From the NCBI GenBank assembly GCA_963797265.1, contig CAWCOY010000002.1, forward strand, positions 744,001 through 808,000: a stretch of DNA of 64,000 nt, written 5' to 3'. Below, piece after piece: positions 26,668 to 37,037 of the stretch (positions are counted from its first letter, which is position 1; each line of letters starts with the position of its first letter). The DNA comes from DASUPK01 sp963797265. GTDB taxonomy: Bacteria > Actinomycetota > Thermoleophilia > Solirubrobacterales > 70-9. The translations under genes and the position numbers were made by a program. Below the pieces are notes generated by a model that worked only from the letters and a program-made list of their open reading frames with translations, searched no databases and was not told the DNA's origin.

Positions 26668-27030
26668 TCAGCTTCCGCCGGAGCGTTCGCCATCCCCGCC
26701 GGCCTCGCTGTGCCACGCGTCGCTCCGCCCACCGGACTTCTCCTGCAGCGCGATCCGCTCGATCTCGACGCCGCGCTCGATCCCCTTGACCATGTCGTAG
26801 ACGGTCAGCGCAGCTACAGCAGAGGCCGTCATCGCCTCCGATCTCGACACCGGTCTGGCCGTGCGAGCCTCAGACGTCAGTGTGACCAGTCCCTGTTCGG
26901 CGTCGATGCGCACCTCGACCCCGACGTATGCGAGCGCCAGAGGATGGGCAAGCGGGACCCGCTCGGGCCAAGGAGGCTGAAATGCTCGAGAACGAGGCGC
27001 CGGGCGTCCCGCAAGGTCGATCGGCTTGTC
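26668..27030 (-). pseudogene. moaC: moaC remnant joined to a moeA-like N-terminus
   Basis: The frame to the stop at 26668 gives the C-terminal half of MoaC: 'PLAHPLALAYVGVEVRIDAEQG' and 'AMTASAVAALTVYDMVKGIERGVEIERIALQEKSGGRSD'. The normally conserved TGVEIE before EAMTA is read as RPVSRS because of two compensating single-base changes. Upstream, in a shifted frame, 'LRDARRLVLEHFSLLGP' resembles the N-terminus of MoeA. A deletion between moeA and moaC at the similar VPLA text would explain this. The MoaC N-terminal half is absent. Confidence 0.5.
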
Positions 27031-27055
27031 GACGCTCGCTCGCGTCAGGTCGCCT

Positions 27056-27262
27056 TCACTCGACGGCCAGCATGACGTCGCTCGCCTTGATCAAGGCGGT
27101 CACCTCTGTCCCAGGGGCGATTCCCAGCTCGCGGACCGCCTCGACGGTCACCGAGGCAACCAACCTCATCCCGCTGACGTTGAGCTCCACGTTCGCAATC
27201 GCCTCACCGGCCGTGATATTCGTCACCTCGCCCGGAAGCTTGTTTCGCGCACTGATTTGCAA
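27056..27262 (-). CDS. Molybdenum-pterin-binding (Mop/TOBE) protein
   Basis: Start set at TTG 27262, six bases after AAGGAG. This gives 68 residues, the usual molbindin length. 'ISARNKLPGEVTNITAGEAIANVEL', 'LVASVTVEAVRELGIAPGTEVTALIKASDVMLAVE' is a single complete Mop domain. Such proteins bind molybdate/tungstate as a hexamer and buffer Mo. It fits the Mo-enzyme operon. Confidence 0.75.
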   Translation of the reverse strand: MQISARNKLPGEVTNITAGEAIANVELNVSGMRLVASVTVEAVRELGIAPGTEVTALIKASDVMLAVE

Positions 27263-27394
27263 GGGCTTCTCCTTCGGCTTTGGCCTGGCTCTCTCTTGAT
27301 CCGAGGCTAGATCATCCACTTGCGGTGACGACCGGCTCCCGGTCGACTCGTCTCTGTAATCGAGGTCGGCAATCGTGTCAGGGTCGGACTCGCG

Positions 27395-27512
27395 CGCCAC
27401 AGCCGCTGGTGGCCGAGGTGACCGCGGAGTCCATGCGATTGCTGCGCCTGCGTCCGGGGGTCCGCACGACCGCCACGTGGAGGCGACCGCGACGCGGCTC
27501 GTCCCGCGGTGA
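27395..27512 (+). pseudogene. modC: modC (molybdate ABC ATPase) C-terminal TOBE remnant
   Basis: The plus-strand text 'PLVAEVTAESMRLLRLRPGVR' matches the C-terminal TOBE domain of ModC-type ATPases. After one frame change the end reads ATATRLVPR and stops at 27512. Everything upstream of the TOBE strand is missing. It faces moaA tail to tail, so a molybdate transport gene was once here. Confidence 0.45.
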
Positions 27513-28511
27513 CTAACCGCCGATCTGGCTCATCGACCGCGGTGGCCGGCGGAAGCCGGGCTCGTTGATGCGGTGCTTGAGCTCCTTGCGCCAGACCGCG
27601 TCGCGAATCAGCTCCTCCAGCTCATCATCCCTCGCGCCCGAGCGCAGCGGATCGCGCAGATCGCTCTCGTCGATCGAGAACAGGCAGGTGCGCAGCTTGC
27701 CGTCAGAGGTAATCCGGATGCGGTTGCAGTCGGCGCAAAACGGCTCGGACACGGGGTTCACGAACCCGATCTCGCCGACCCCGTCCGCGAAGCGATAGAC
27801 GCGCGCCGTCGAGTGGGGCTCGCGCGGTAGCGCCTCGAGCTCGTATGTCGTCTCCGCGATCTCCCTGATCTCCGCCCCGGTGAGCACCGCCTCCGGCTCC
27901 CACTTGCCATCCGCGTCCAGCGGCATGAACTCGATGAACCGCACCTGGTAATCCGTCGACCTGGCCAGCTCGCAGAAGCGGAGCACCTCGCGCTCGGTGA
28001 AGTCGCGCATCGCGATCGCGTTCACCTTGATCGGCCTCACCTCCGGGAACGCGGTGACGGCCTCCAGGCCGCGCATCACCTGGACCAGGGCGTCCCGGCG
28101 CGTGATCTTGAAGAAGGCGTCTCGCGCCAGCGAGTCCACCGACACATTGAACCTGTCGACACCCGCTCGGACCAGCGCCTCTGCGTCGCGCTCGAGCAGG
28201 TAGCCGTTCGTGGTGACCGAGATCTCGCGGAGGTCCTCGATGCCGCGCAGCATCGCGACGAGCTTCGGGAACTCCCGGCGGACCAGCGGCTCGCCCCCCG
28301 TCAGCCTCAGATCGCCGACGCCCATCGATGCCAGCAGCGCGACCAGGCGCTGGATCTCCTCGAAGGTCAGGATCTCCGAGCGGTCGAGCCAGGGAAGGCC
28401 ATCGGCCGGCATGCAGTACTGGCAGCGGAAGTTGCACCGATCTACCACCGAGAGACGCAGGTCGCCGATCAGCCGGCCGTGGCCGTCACGAAGGGGTTCC
28501 GGCTGCGTCAT
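27513..28511 (-). CDS. moaA: GTP 3',8-cyclase (radical SAM)
   Basis: 332 residues, full length. The radical-SAM cluster cysteines are C26, C30 and C33 in RCNFRCQYC. 'LRLTGGEPLVRREF' is the SAM-binding motif. The second 4Fe-4S cluster is formed by FCADCNRIRIT ... LRTCLFS. The C-terminal GG tail needed for activity is intact (SQIGG). It performs the first step of molybdopterin synthesis. Overlaps the small upstream gene by 4 bp; last intact gene of the cox operon. Confidence 0.93.
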   Translation of the reverse strand: MTQPEPLRDGHGRLIGDLRLSVVDRCNFRCQYCMPADGLPWLDRSEILTFEEIQRLVALLASMGVGDLRLTGGEPLVRREFPKLVAMLRGIEDLREISVTTNGYLLERDAEALVRAGVDRFNVSVDSLARDAFFKITRRDALVQVMRGLEAVTAFPEVRPIKVNAIAMRDFTEREVLRFCELARSTDYQVRFIEFMPLDADGKWEPEAVLTGAEIREIAETTYELEALPREPHSTARVYRFADGVGEIGFVNPVSEPFCADCNRIRITSDGKLRTCLFSIDESDLRDPLRSGARDDELEELIRDAVWRKELKHRINEPGFRRPPRSMSQIGG

Positions 28512-28699
28512 CCGGGGCGGCCCCGATATCTGGCGCCCTTGTCTCTGGCGGAGCGCCTACGGATCCGGTGCCGGACCCACTCGGTCGCGAGGCGCGCGCC
28601 GACGGCCCCGACGGCGAGCACGCCCGGCAGCGTCTCCTCGACCGGGACACCGGCAACGTGTCCGAGGAGTGGTGTGAAGACAGAGAACACCTCCATCAC
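28508..28699 (-). CDS. Small hydrophobic protein in cox/moa operon
   Basis: 63 residues: a hydrophobic N-terminal segment ('MMEVFSVFTPLLGHVAGVPVEETLPGVLAVGAVGARL') and a basic tail ('WVRHRIRRRSARDKGARYRGRPG'). ATGA overlaps on both sides tie it to xdhC and moaA, which supports it being real. No family recognised. Confidence 0.55.
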   Translation of the reverse strand: MMEVFSVFTPLLGHVAGVPVEETLPGVLAVGAVGARLATEWVRHRIRRRSARDKGARYRGRPG

Positions 28700-29796
28700 C
28701 GAGCCGGCGCCGCCTCGCGATCGGAGACCGCGTCGTGAATTCGGCCCTTGACGGTCTTCAGCCGCCCGCCCTCGCGTCCCCGGCGGACCGCCGTGATCTC
28801 GCCCATGATCGAGATTGCGGTCTCCGCCGCCGATAGGGCGCCGATGTCGAGCCCGATCGGCGCCGCCAGGCGCCCGAGCTCTTCATCGGTCAGGCCCTCG
28901 GCGAGCAGGCGCTCGCGACGCTTCTCCTGCGCCCGCCGGCTGCCCATGACGCCGATGTACTGGGCGTCGGAGCGGAGGGCGATCTTGAGCACGGCGTCGT
29001 CGAGCTTGGGGTCGTGGGTGAGCACCGCGATCGAGGTGGCTCGGTCGATTCCGCCGAGCTCGTCCAGGGCCTTGTCGGGCCATGCCACGATCACCCGCTC
29101 GGCGTCCGGGAAACGGTCGGCGGTCGCAAAGCGCTTGCGCGGATCGACCACGAAGGCGCGCCAGCCGGCCAGCTTCGCCGCGGCTGCCAGCTGGGCCGCG
29201 AAGTCCACCGCGCCGAAGATGATCAACCGGGGCGGTGGCGCGACCACATCGACGAACAGGGTCTGGCCATCGTGCTCGTAGAGCTCGCTGCGCTCGGACC
29301 ACATCGCGGACGTCGCCCTCCCCAGGGCTGCCTCGTCCAGCTCGGGGTCCCCGAGGGAGCCGTCGCGCGTCCCATCCTCCAGTAGCAGCAGCTTTGCGCC
29401 GACGTCGGCGCCATCCAGAAGGGTGGTCAGGGCTCCACGCCCACCCTGGAGACCGAGCTCCCTGAAGCGGCCCTCCAGACCGCCGTCGTCGTAGGTCTCC
29501 ACCCAGATCGAGATCTCGCCGCCGCAGGGCAGCCCGACGTCCCAGGCGTCTTCGTCGGCGATCCCGTACTCGAGGAGCTGCGGCGCGTCACCCCTCAGGA
29601 TGCCCTCGGCCACCTGGACGACCTGCCCCTCCACGCATCCCCCGGAGACCGCCCCCACCATCTTGCCGGCCTCACTGATCGCCATCTTGGTCCCCGGTGG
29701 CTGCGGCGCCGACTTCTTCGTGTCGACGACGGTCGCCAGCGCGACGAGATCGCCGGCGCCGACCCAATCCCCGACGACCTCCATGACGTCCTTCAT
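28696..29796 (-). CDS. xdhC: XdhC/CoxF-family Mo-cofactor insertion protein
   Basis: 366 residues. The N-terminal XdhC_CoxI domain has 'LATVVDTKKSAPQPPGTKM' and 'GAVSGGCVEGQV', then 'DVGLPCGGEISIWVE'. The C-terminal Rossmann domain has 'PPRLIIFGAVDFAAQLAAAAKLAGWRAFVVDPR' and 'AQYIGVMGSRRAQEKRRERL'. Such proteins hold and sulfurate the Mo cofactor and deliver it to xanthine dehydrogenase-type enzymes, here CO dehydrogenase. It lies 5 bp after the MoxR ATPase gene and is one of two XdhC proteins in the operon. Confidence 0.88.
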   Translation of the reverse strand: MKDVMEVVGDWVGAGDLVALATVVDTKKSAPQPPGTKMAISEAGKMVGAVSGGCVEGQVVQVAEGILRGDAPQLLEYGIADEDAWDVGLPCGGEISIWVETYDDGGLEGRFRELGLQGGRGALTTLLDGADVGAKLLLLEDGTRDGSLGDPELDEAALGRATSAMWSERSELYEHDGQTLFVDVVAPPPRLIIFGAVDFAAQLAAAAKLAGWRAFVVDPRKRFATADRFPDAERVIVAWPDKALDELGGIDRATSIAVLTHDPKLDDAVLKIALRSDAQYIGVMGSRRAQEKRRERLLAEGLTDEELGRLAAPIGLDIGALSAAETAISIMGEITAVRRGREGGRLKTVKGRIHDAVSDREAAPAR

Positions 29797-29801
29797 GAGC
29801 G

Positions 29802-30731
29802 TCAGCCTCCTCGGGCATTCGAGCCCACCAGCCGATCGAGTCCCTGCTCCGCGACCTGCTCCTGATCGTCACGGTACTTCAGCACCGAGCCCAGGGTCCG
29901 TTCGGCGGCCGAGGCGTCGAGGTGATCGACCCCGAGCAGCTCGAGGGCGGCGACCCAGTCGATCGTCTCGGCGATCCCCGGCGGCTTCTGGACATCGCTC
30001 GAGCGCAAGTAGCGGACCGCCTCCGCCGCCTCGGTCGCGAGCTGCTCCGCGGTGCCCGGCACGCGGCGACGCACGATCTCGACCTCGCGCGCCGGGCTCG
30101 GATAGTCGATCCAGTGGTACAGACAGCGCCGCTTGAGCGCGTCGTGCAGGTCGCGCGTGCGGTTCGAGGTCAAGATCACCGCCGGGGGATGCGAGGCCCT
30201 GATCGTGCCGATCTCGGGGATCGTGACGCTGGACTCCGCGAGCATCTCGAAGAGAAAGGCTTCGAAGTCGTCGTCGGCCCGATCCAGCTCGTCGACCAGG
30301 AGGACGGCGGGCAGCGGCCCCTCGTGTTCGATCGCCCGCAGCAGCGGACGCGGAGTCAGGAACTCCCTGCTGAACAGCTCCTCCTCTTCGAACCGCCCGC
30401 CCGTCGCCTCCGAGGAGCGGATCCTGAGCAACTGGCGCGGGTAGTTCCACTCATAGAGCGCCTCGGAGGAGTCGATGCCCTCATAGCACTGCAGGCGGAT
30501 CAGCTCGGTGTCCAGAGCCGCCGCCAGGGCCTTGGCGGCCTCGGTCTTGCCCACTCCTGCCTCGCCCTCGAGCAGCAGCGGCTGGGGCAGCCGCAGCGAG
30601 AGGAAAAGCGCCGTGGCGAGCCCGTCGTCGGTCAGATAGTCGACCGCGTCGAGGCTCCGCTTGAGCGACTCGATGTCGGGAACCGCAGCGCTCACGGGGG
30701 TCTCGGCGCCCGGGCGTACGGCTTTGGTCAT
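29802..30731 (-). CDS. coxD: MoxR-type AAA ATPase (CoxD-like)
   Basis: 309 residues. Walker A is GEAGVGKT (residues 56-63), Walker B is VLLVDELDRAD, and the sensor region is AVILTSNRTRDLHDALKRRC. The pair MoxR ATPase + VWA protein (coxE at 32839) is the chaperone that matures the Cu-S-Mo centre of CO dehydrogenases. Overlaps mocA by 4 bp. Confidence 0.88.
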   Translation of the reverse strand: MTKAVRPGAETPVSAAVPDIESLKRSLDAVDYLTDDGLATALFLSLRLPQPLLLEGEAGVGKTEAAKALAAALDTELIRLQCYEGIDSSEALYEWNYPRQLLRIRSSEATGGRFEEEELFSREFLTPRPLLRAIEHEGPLPAVLLVDELDRADDDFEAFLFEMLAESSVTIPEIGTIRASHPPAVILTSNRTRDLHDALKRRCLYHWIDYPSPAREVEIVRRRVPGTAEQLATEAAEAVRYLRSSDVQKPPGIAETIDWVAALELLGVDHLDASAAERTLGSVLKYRDDQEQVAEQGLDRLVGSNARGG

Positions 30732-31339
30732 GTCGCGCCCCCGGCCTCCGCCAGGACCGCCTCATAGTCCGCACGGGTGTCGACGTCGCGCGGGACCGGC
30801 CCGGGCACGCGCACCTCGACCACTTCGTCCGACCGGCGCTCCATCAGCTTCCAGACCGCCTTGTCGCCGTGCAGCTTCCGTAGCTCCCCGAACATTCCGT
30901 TGCCGAACGCAAGCGGGTGCCCGCGGCCGTCGTCGTAGAGGCACGCGGCCAGCGCGGTGCCCTCGTCGCAGGCCGCGAGCAGGGCACGGATCGTGGTGGG
31001 CGTGACGCCGGGCTGATCAGCAAGCATCAGGACCATCAGCTGCGAGCGCGGATCGATCGCGCTCAATCCCGCAGCGATCGACGAGGAGCAGCCCTCCCCG
31101 AAGTCCGGGTTCTCCACCACGACGGCACCCGACAGGTCGACATTGCGGCGAACTTCTCCCGAGCTGCCGCCGAGCGTCACGATCAACTGATCGAAGCCGC
31201 TTGCGCGCGCGGTCTCCAGAGCGTGGTCGAGCAGCGTGCGCGAGCCAAAGGGAAGCAACTGCTTGGGCTCGCCGAGCCGGCGCGAGCCACCGGCGGCGAG
31301 CACGAGCCCGGTGACGAACCGCTCAGTGGGCCGCGCCAT
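30728..31339 (-). CDS. mocA: Molybdenum cofactor cytidylyltransferase-like protein
   Basis: 203 residues from ATG 31339. The nucleotidyltransferase signature AAGGSRRLGEPKQLL stands at the N-terminus, followed by 'VVENPDFGEGCSSSIAAGL' and 'LMVLMLADQPGVT'. MocA converts Mo-MPT to the CMP-dinucleotide form used by CO dehydrogenase, which matches the operon. Its start lies within the end of the XdhC-YHS gene (17-bp overlap). Confidence 0.88.
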   Translation of the reverse strand: MARPTERFVTGLVLAAGGSRRLGEPKQLLPFGSRTLLDHALETARASGFDQLIVTLGGSSGEVRRNVDLSGAVVVENPDFGEGCSSSIAAGLSAIDPRSQLMVLMLADQPGVTPTTIRALLAACDEGTALAACLYDDGRGHPLAFGNGMFGELRKLHGDKAVWKLMERRSDEVVEVRVPGPVPRDVDTRADYEAVLAEAGGAT

Positions 31340-32285
31340 CGGGAACTCCTTGGGCGCTGAAGGTGTCGCGGCAGCCCTCCGAGCAGAAGTAGTAGAGGTC
31401 GCCATCGCGCTCGAGGTGGATGCTCGCCTCGCTGACCGCCACCTCCATGCCGCAGATCGGATCGATGGCGGTCTCGGTGGAGACGGCGACCGGCAGGGGA
31501 TCGGCGGAAGTCGGCTCGGGAGCCTCGGTCCGCGGCGCCTCCATGCCAATGGTCCGCGGCCTCGGCGCTGGACCCAGCTCGCCCTCGGGTCGCAGCGAGA
31601 CGATCTCCGCGAGGATCGCCAGCGCGATCTCCTCCGGGGTCTCGGCACCGATCTCCAGGCCGGCCGGCGTGTGGAGACGCGCGCGCTGCTCGTCCGTGAG
31701 ATCGAGCGACTCCCGCACGGCGCGGCCCCGGACCTCGCTGGCGACGAGAGCGACGTACGGGACGCCTGAACTGAGTGCCTCGGTGAGCACTCGCTCCTCA
31801 TCGTGACCGTGAGACGCCACGACGACCGCCGCGTCATCGGGCCTGGTTCGGGCCAGCTCCGCCGGGCCGGACTCGACGGCATATCCCATCCGCTTCGCCA
31901 GATCCGCCAGGGTGGCCGCGATCGGCGCGGCGCCGACGACTCGCATGGTGGGCGGCGGGAGATGCGGTTCGAGGAAGATCTCGAGCCCACCGCCGCTCAG
32001 GCAGGGATTCTTGACGGTCACCGCCCCGTCAGCGGCCTCGGGTTCCCCCTCCGCGGCGACGGGCAGGATCCGGAGCAGCAACGGCTCACCGGATTCCATG
32101 GCGCGAAGCGAGTAGAGGCGGACCGAAGCCTCCGCGCAGGTGCCACCAACGAAGCCGTCGATCGTGCCGTCAGGACGTACGATCGCCGAGTCACCGGCCC
32201 TGACGCTGGTCGGGCTCTGCGCGCGGACGACCGTGGCCGCCACGAACGGCGCCTGCACTGCGCCTTCTCCGTTTCCCGCGAGCAT
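31323..32285 (-). CDS. XdhC-family protein fused to a C-terminal YHS domain
   Basis: 320 residues from ATG 32285. Residues 1-105 are an XdhC-like N-terminal domain ('FVAATVVRAQSPTSVRAGDSAIVRPDGTIDGFVGGTCAE'). Residues 110-230 form its Rossmann domain ('TMRVVGAAPIAATLADLAKRM', 'VVVASHGHDEERVLTEAL', 'LHTPAGLEIGAETPEEIALAILAEI'). Residues 275-315 are a YHS/TRASH-type metal-binding domain (DPICGMEV ... YYFCSEGCRDTF) with three Cys. The YHS part could handle the copper of the Mo-Cu site; this is inference. The linker is Pro/Glu-rich. Confidence 0.8.
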   Translation of the reverse strand: MLAGNGEGAVQAPFVAATVVRAQSPTSVRAGDSAIVRPDGTIDGFVGGTCAEASVRLYSLRAMESGEPLLLRILPVAAEGEPEAADGAVTVKNPCLSGGGLEIFLEPHLPPPTMRVVGAAPIAATLADLAKRMGYAVESGPAELARTRPDDAAVVVASHGHDEERVLTEALSSGVPYVALVASEVRGRAVRESLDLTDEQRARLHTPAGLEIGAETPEEIALAILAEIVSLRPEGELGPAPRPRTIGMEAPRTEAPEPTSADPLPVAVSTETAIDPICGMEVAVSEASIHLERDGDLYYFCSEGCRDTFSAQGVPDGAAH

Positions 32286-32334
32286 TGGAATCCCTGGGGG
32301 CAAGGGTACTCCGGGGTCCCTCCGGGGCCTGGGC

Positions 32335-32814
32335 CTATCCCGCCGCCTGCACCGCGCCGACCCGGTAGGTCGTCTGGGCGTCCAGCGAGCCCTCGATCCC
32401 CTCGGGCAGCTCGAAGCCCCCGAAGGTGTGGAGCGCGACCTCCTGGATCCTGACCCCCGTGGGATCGCCCTGCTCCGCCATCCAGCGGCCGTTGTCGAAA
32501 CGGAGAGCGTCTGGAGCGGCACCGAGCATCGAGGCGGCCACGATCTGGGCCTTGTCGCGCAGCTTCCGGGCGGTGGTCGCGACGTTCTCGCCCACCGCAT
32601 CGCTCGGCTCGGTGTTGAAGGAGTTGCCCTCGCCGAAGCGATCCGTGTCCTCGTGCACCACCTTGATGTCCTCCGGCGGAATGCCGAGCTCGCCCGCCGC
32701 AACCCCGGCGAGCTTCGCCTCCTCGCCCTGCGAGGCCTCGCTGAGGCTGAGAACCACCTTGCCGGTGGGGTGCATTCGAATGAACACTGCCCGGTAGGTG
32801 GGCCCATTAGCCAT
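32335..32814 (-). CDS. Stand-alone CoxL-like domain protein
   Basis: 159 residues. It aligns with residues 480-637 of the CoxL at 34189: 'GELGIPPEDIKVVHEDTDR' against EELGISPDDIQVRHGDTDR, 'ARKLRDKAQIVAASMLGAAPDALRFDNGRW' and 'LPEGIEGSLDAQTTY' also match. The Mo-cofactor motif QGQGHET is replaced by ASQGEEA, and no other CoxL part is present, so it cannot be catalytic. It sits between coxE and the XdhC-YHS gene with its own start. It may act in assembly or as a decoy/chaperone, or be a selected remnant. Confidence 0.75.
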   Translation of the reverse strand: MANGPTYRAVFIRMHPTGKVVLSLSEASQGEEAKLAGVAAGELGIPPEDIKVVHEDTDRFGEGNSFNTEPSDAVGENVATTARKLRDKAQIVAASMLGAAPDALRFDNGRWMAEQGDPTGVRIQEVALHTFGGFELPEGIEGSLDAQTTYRVGAVQAAG

Positions 32815-32838
32815 CTCGAGTCCTTTCCTCGAATCTCA

Positions 32839-34182
32839 TCAGTGGGTGGTCCTCCCTCGCTTCGGCCCGTAGCCGCTCGGCATGGGCACCGGCCGCTGAG
32901 CCTCGGTCCGCTCGGCGCTCGGCCATGACGCCTCGGGATCCGCGGTGCCCTTCGGTGCATCCGCCCTGAACCTATCTCGGGAGGAGTCATCGGCCGCGAT
33001 CGCCTCGGCGACCTCGTACATGGCCTCGAGCGAGTGGCCGCTGACCAGTGCGTCGCAGTGCGGCAGCGCGGCCGCCATCCCGCCCGCCCCCGGGGAGAAG
33101 CCGGTCGCGCCGGCGCGGGGATTGACCCAGACCACGCGATGCGCCAATCGCCCGAGCCGCTCCATCTCCCGCCCGACGAGGGCCGGATCCGCACGTTCCC
33201 AGCCGTCGGACAGGATCACGACCACCGCGCCCCTCGCCATTCCCCGGCGCCCGTAGCGGTCGTTGAAGCTCCGCAAGGCCTCGCCGATGCGGGTACCGCT
33301 CGACCAGTCGGGCGCGGCGGCGACGGCTCGCTGAATCGCCGCCTCCGGGTCGCGCCCGCCGAGCGCGCGCGTGAGGCGCGTCAACCGGGTCGCAAAGACG
33401 AAGGCCTCGGCGGGGGCGCCGCTGGCCACGGCCGAGGTGAGGAGATGGAGGTACGCCCGCGCATACGGCTCCATCGATCCCGAGATGTCGCAGAGCAGCA
33501 CGAGACGCCGCGGCCGGGTCCGCCGAGTCCGCCTGGCGAGCGTCATCGGGTCGCCCCCCGTGCGGAGGCTTCCCCGGAGGGTGCGACGGAGGTCGAGGTG
33601 CTCCCCGCGCCGAGCGTGGCGCCTTCTGCGAGCGCGACGCCGTGGAACGGCCAGCTCGAGGGCAGCCATCATGCGGCGGATCCTCTCGAGCTCATCGGGA
33701 TCGAGGGCCTCGAAGCTCTTCTTGCGCAGGCGCTCCTCTTCGCTGGCCGGAGCCAGCGGGACCTTCACCTCGAGCTCCGTGCGGTCCTCTCCGGGGCGTG
33801 AGAGCGAGACGCGGAGGCCGGCGGCCTCGTCGCTAGCACGCTCCCCCGGGGCGGAGCGGGCCTGCGGCGCTGGCGGCCGCTCGCTGGGCCGCGAGCCGCT
33901 CAGCGTCGGGGAGTAGGGGTCGCCGCGCTCCTCCTCCGGCTCCAGGGCCGGGTCGAACACCGCCGCGAAGACGCGGTCAAAGGTCGGCAGCTGGGTCTGC
34001 GAGGAGACGAACACCGACCGGGCCGTCCAGTAGAGCTCCGACCGCCTCACCGGGCGGACGAGCGCCACCGCCTCGGCGAATCGGGATGCGCGCTCCGGAG
34101 TGGTCGGAACCCCGGCAGCGCGCAAGCGCTGGCCCAGCCTGGTTGCCAGGGCGGGCAGGTCGATCGTGCCGAGCTCAGGCAC
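32839..34182 (-). CDS. coxE: VWA-domain protein CoxE
   Basis: 447 residues. The C-terminal half is a von Willebrand A domain with the metal-adhesion site DISGSM (residues 232-237), 'GTRIGEALRSFNDR' and 'VILSDGWERADP'. The N-terminal helical part (residues 1-175) and the basic linker RRRARRRRHARR are typical of CoxE. It works with the MoxR ATPase in maturing CO dehydrogenase. Starts 6 bp after coxL. Confidence 0.88.
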   Translation of the reverse strand: MPELGTIDLPALATRLGQRLRAAGVPTTPERASRFAEAVALVRPVRRSELYWTARSVFVSSQTQLPTFDRVFAAVFDPALEPEEERGDPYSPTLSGSRPSERPPAPQARSAPGERASDEAAGLRVSLSRPGEDRTELEVKVPLAPASEEERLRKKSFEALDPDELERIRRMMAALELAVPRRRARRRRHARRGEHLDLRRTLRGSLRTGGDPMTLARRTRRTRPRRLVLLCDISGSMEPYARAYLHLLTSAVASGAPAEAFVFATRLTRLTRALGGRDPEAAIQRAVAAAPDWSSGTRIGEALRSFNDRYGRRGMARGAVVVILSDGWERADPALVGREMERLGRLAHRVVWVNPRAGATGFSPGAGGMAAALPHCDALVSGHSLEAMYEVAEAIAADDSSRDRFRADAPKGTADPEASWPSAERTEAQRPVPMPSGYGPKRGRTTH

Positions 34183-34188
34183 GACCGC

Positions 34189-36558
<2,370 letters not shown>

Positions 36559-36560
36559 GG

Positions 36561-37037
36561 TCATCTCCTCGCTTCCGCGGACTCGTGCTCTGCGGCCCAG
36601 CGCACGGCCCTGACGATGTTGGCATAGCCGGTGCACCTGCAGATCGCGCCGGAGATCGCGGTTCGGATCTCGGCCTCGGACGGGTTGGGGTTCTCGTCCA
36701 GCAGCGCCCTGGCGGTCATGATCATCCCCGGCGTGCAGAAGCCGCACTGGAGCCCGTGCTCCTCGTGGAAGCCCTGCTGGACCGGGTCGAGCCGGCCGTC
36801 GACCTCCATGGACTCGATCGTGCGGACCTCGTGCCCATCGCAGCTCGCCGCAAGCGTGGTGCAGGACTTCACCGGCCGGCCGTCGAGGTGCACCACGCAG
36901 GCGCCGCAGTTCGAGGTGTCGCAGCCCCAGTGCGTCCCCGTCAGTCCCAGAGTGTCACGGAGAAAGTGGACCAGGAGCAGAGCGGGCTCGATGTCCCGGG
37001 TGACCTGCTCGCCGTTGACCGTGACCGTGATCTCCAT
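36561..37037 (-). CDS. coxS: CO dehydrogenase small (2Fe-2S) subunit
   Basis: 158 residues. The plant-type 2Fe-2S site is GCDTSNCGACVVHLDG ... SCTTLA. The second cluster site is QCGFCTPGM ... AICRCTGY. All eight Cys are present. It relays electrons from the Mo-Cu centre to FAD. The stop overlaps an ATG of coxL, and its start follows coxM directly. Confidence 0.95.
   Translation of the reverse strand: MEITVTVNGEQVTRDIEPALLLVHFLRDTLGLTGTHWGCDTSNCGACVVHLDGRPVKSCTTLAASCDGHEVRTIESMEVDGRLDPVQQGFHEEHGLQCGFCTPGMIMTARALLDENPNPSEAEIRTAISGAICRCTGYANIVRAVRWAAEHESAEARR

Noticed and set aside
27262..27400. N-terminal extension of the Mop protein to 114 residues
   Set aside because: The extension has no domain, overlaps the modC remnant on the other strand, and a TTG with AAGGAG gives the normal molbindin length.
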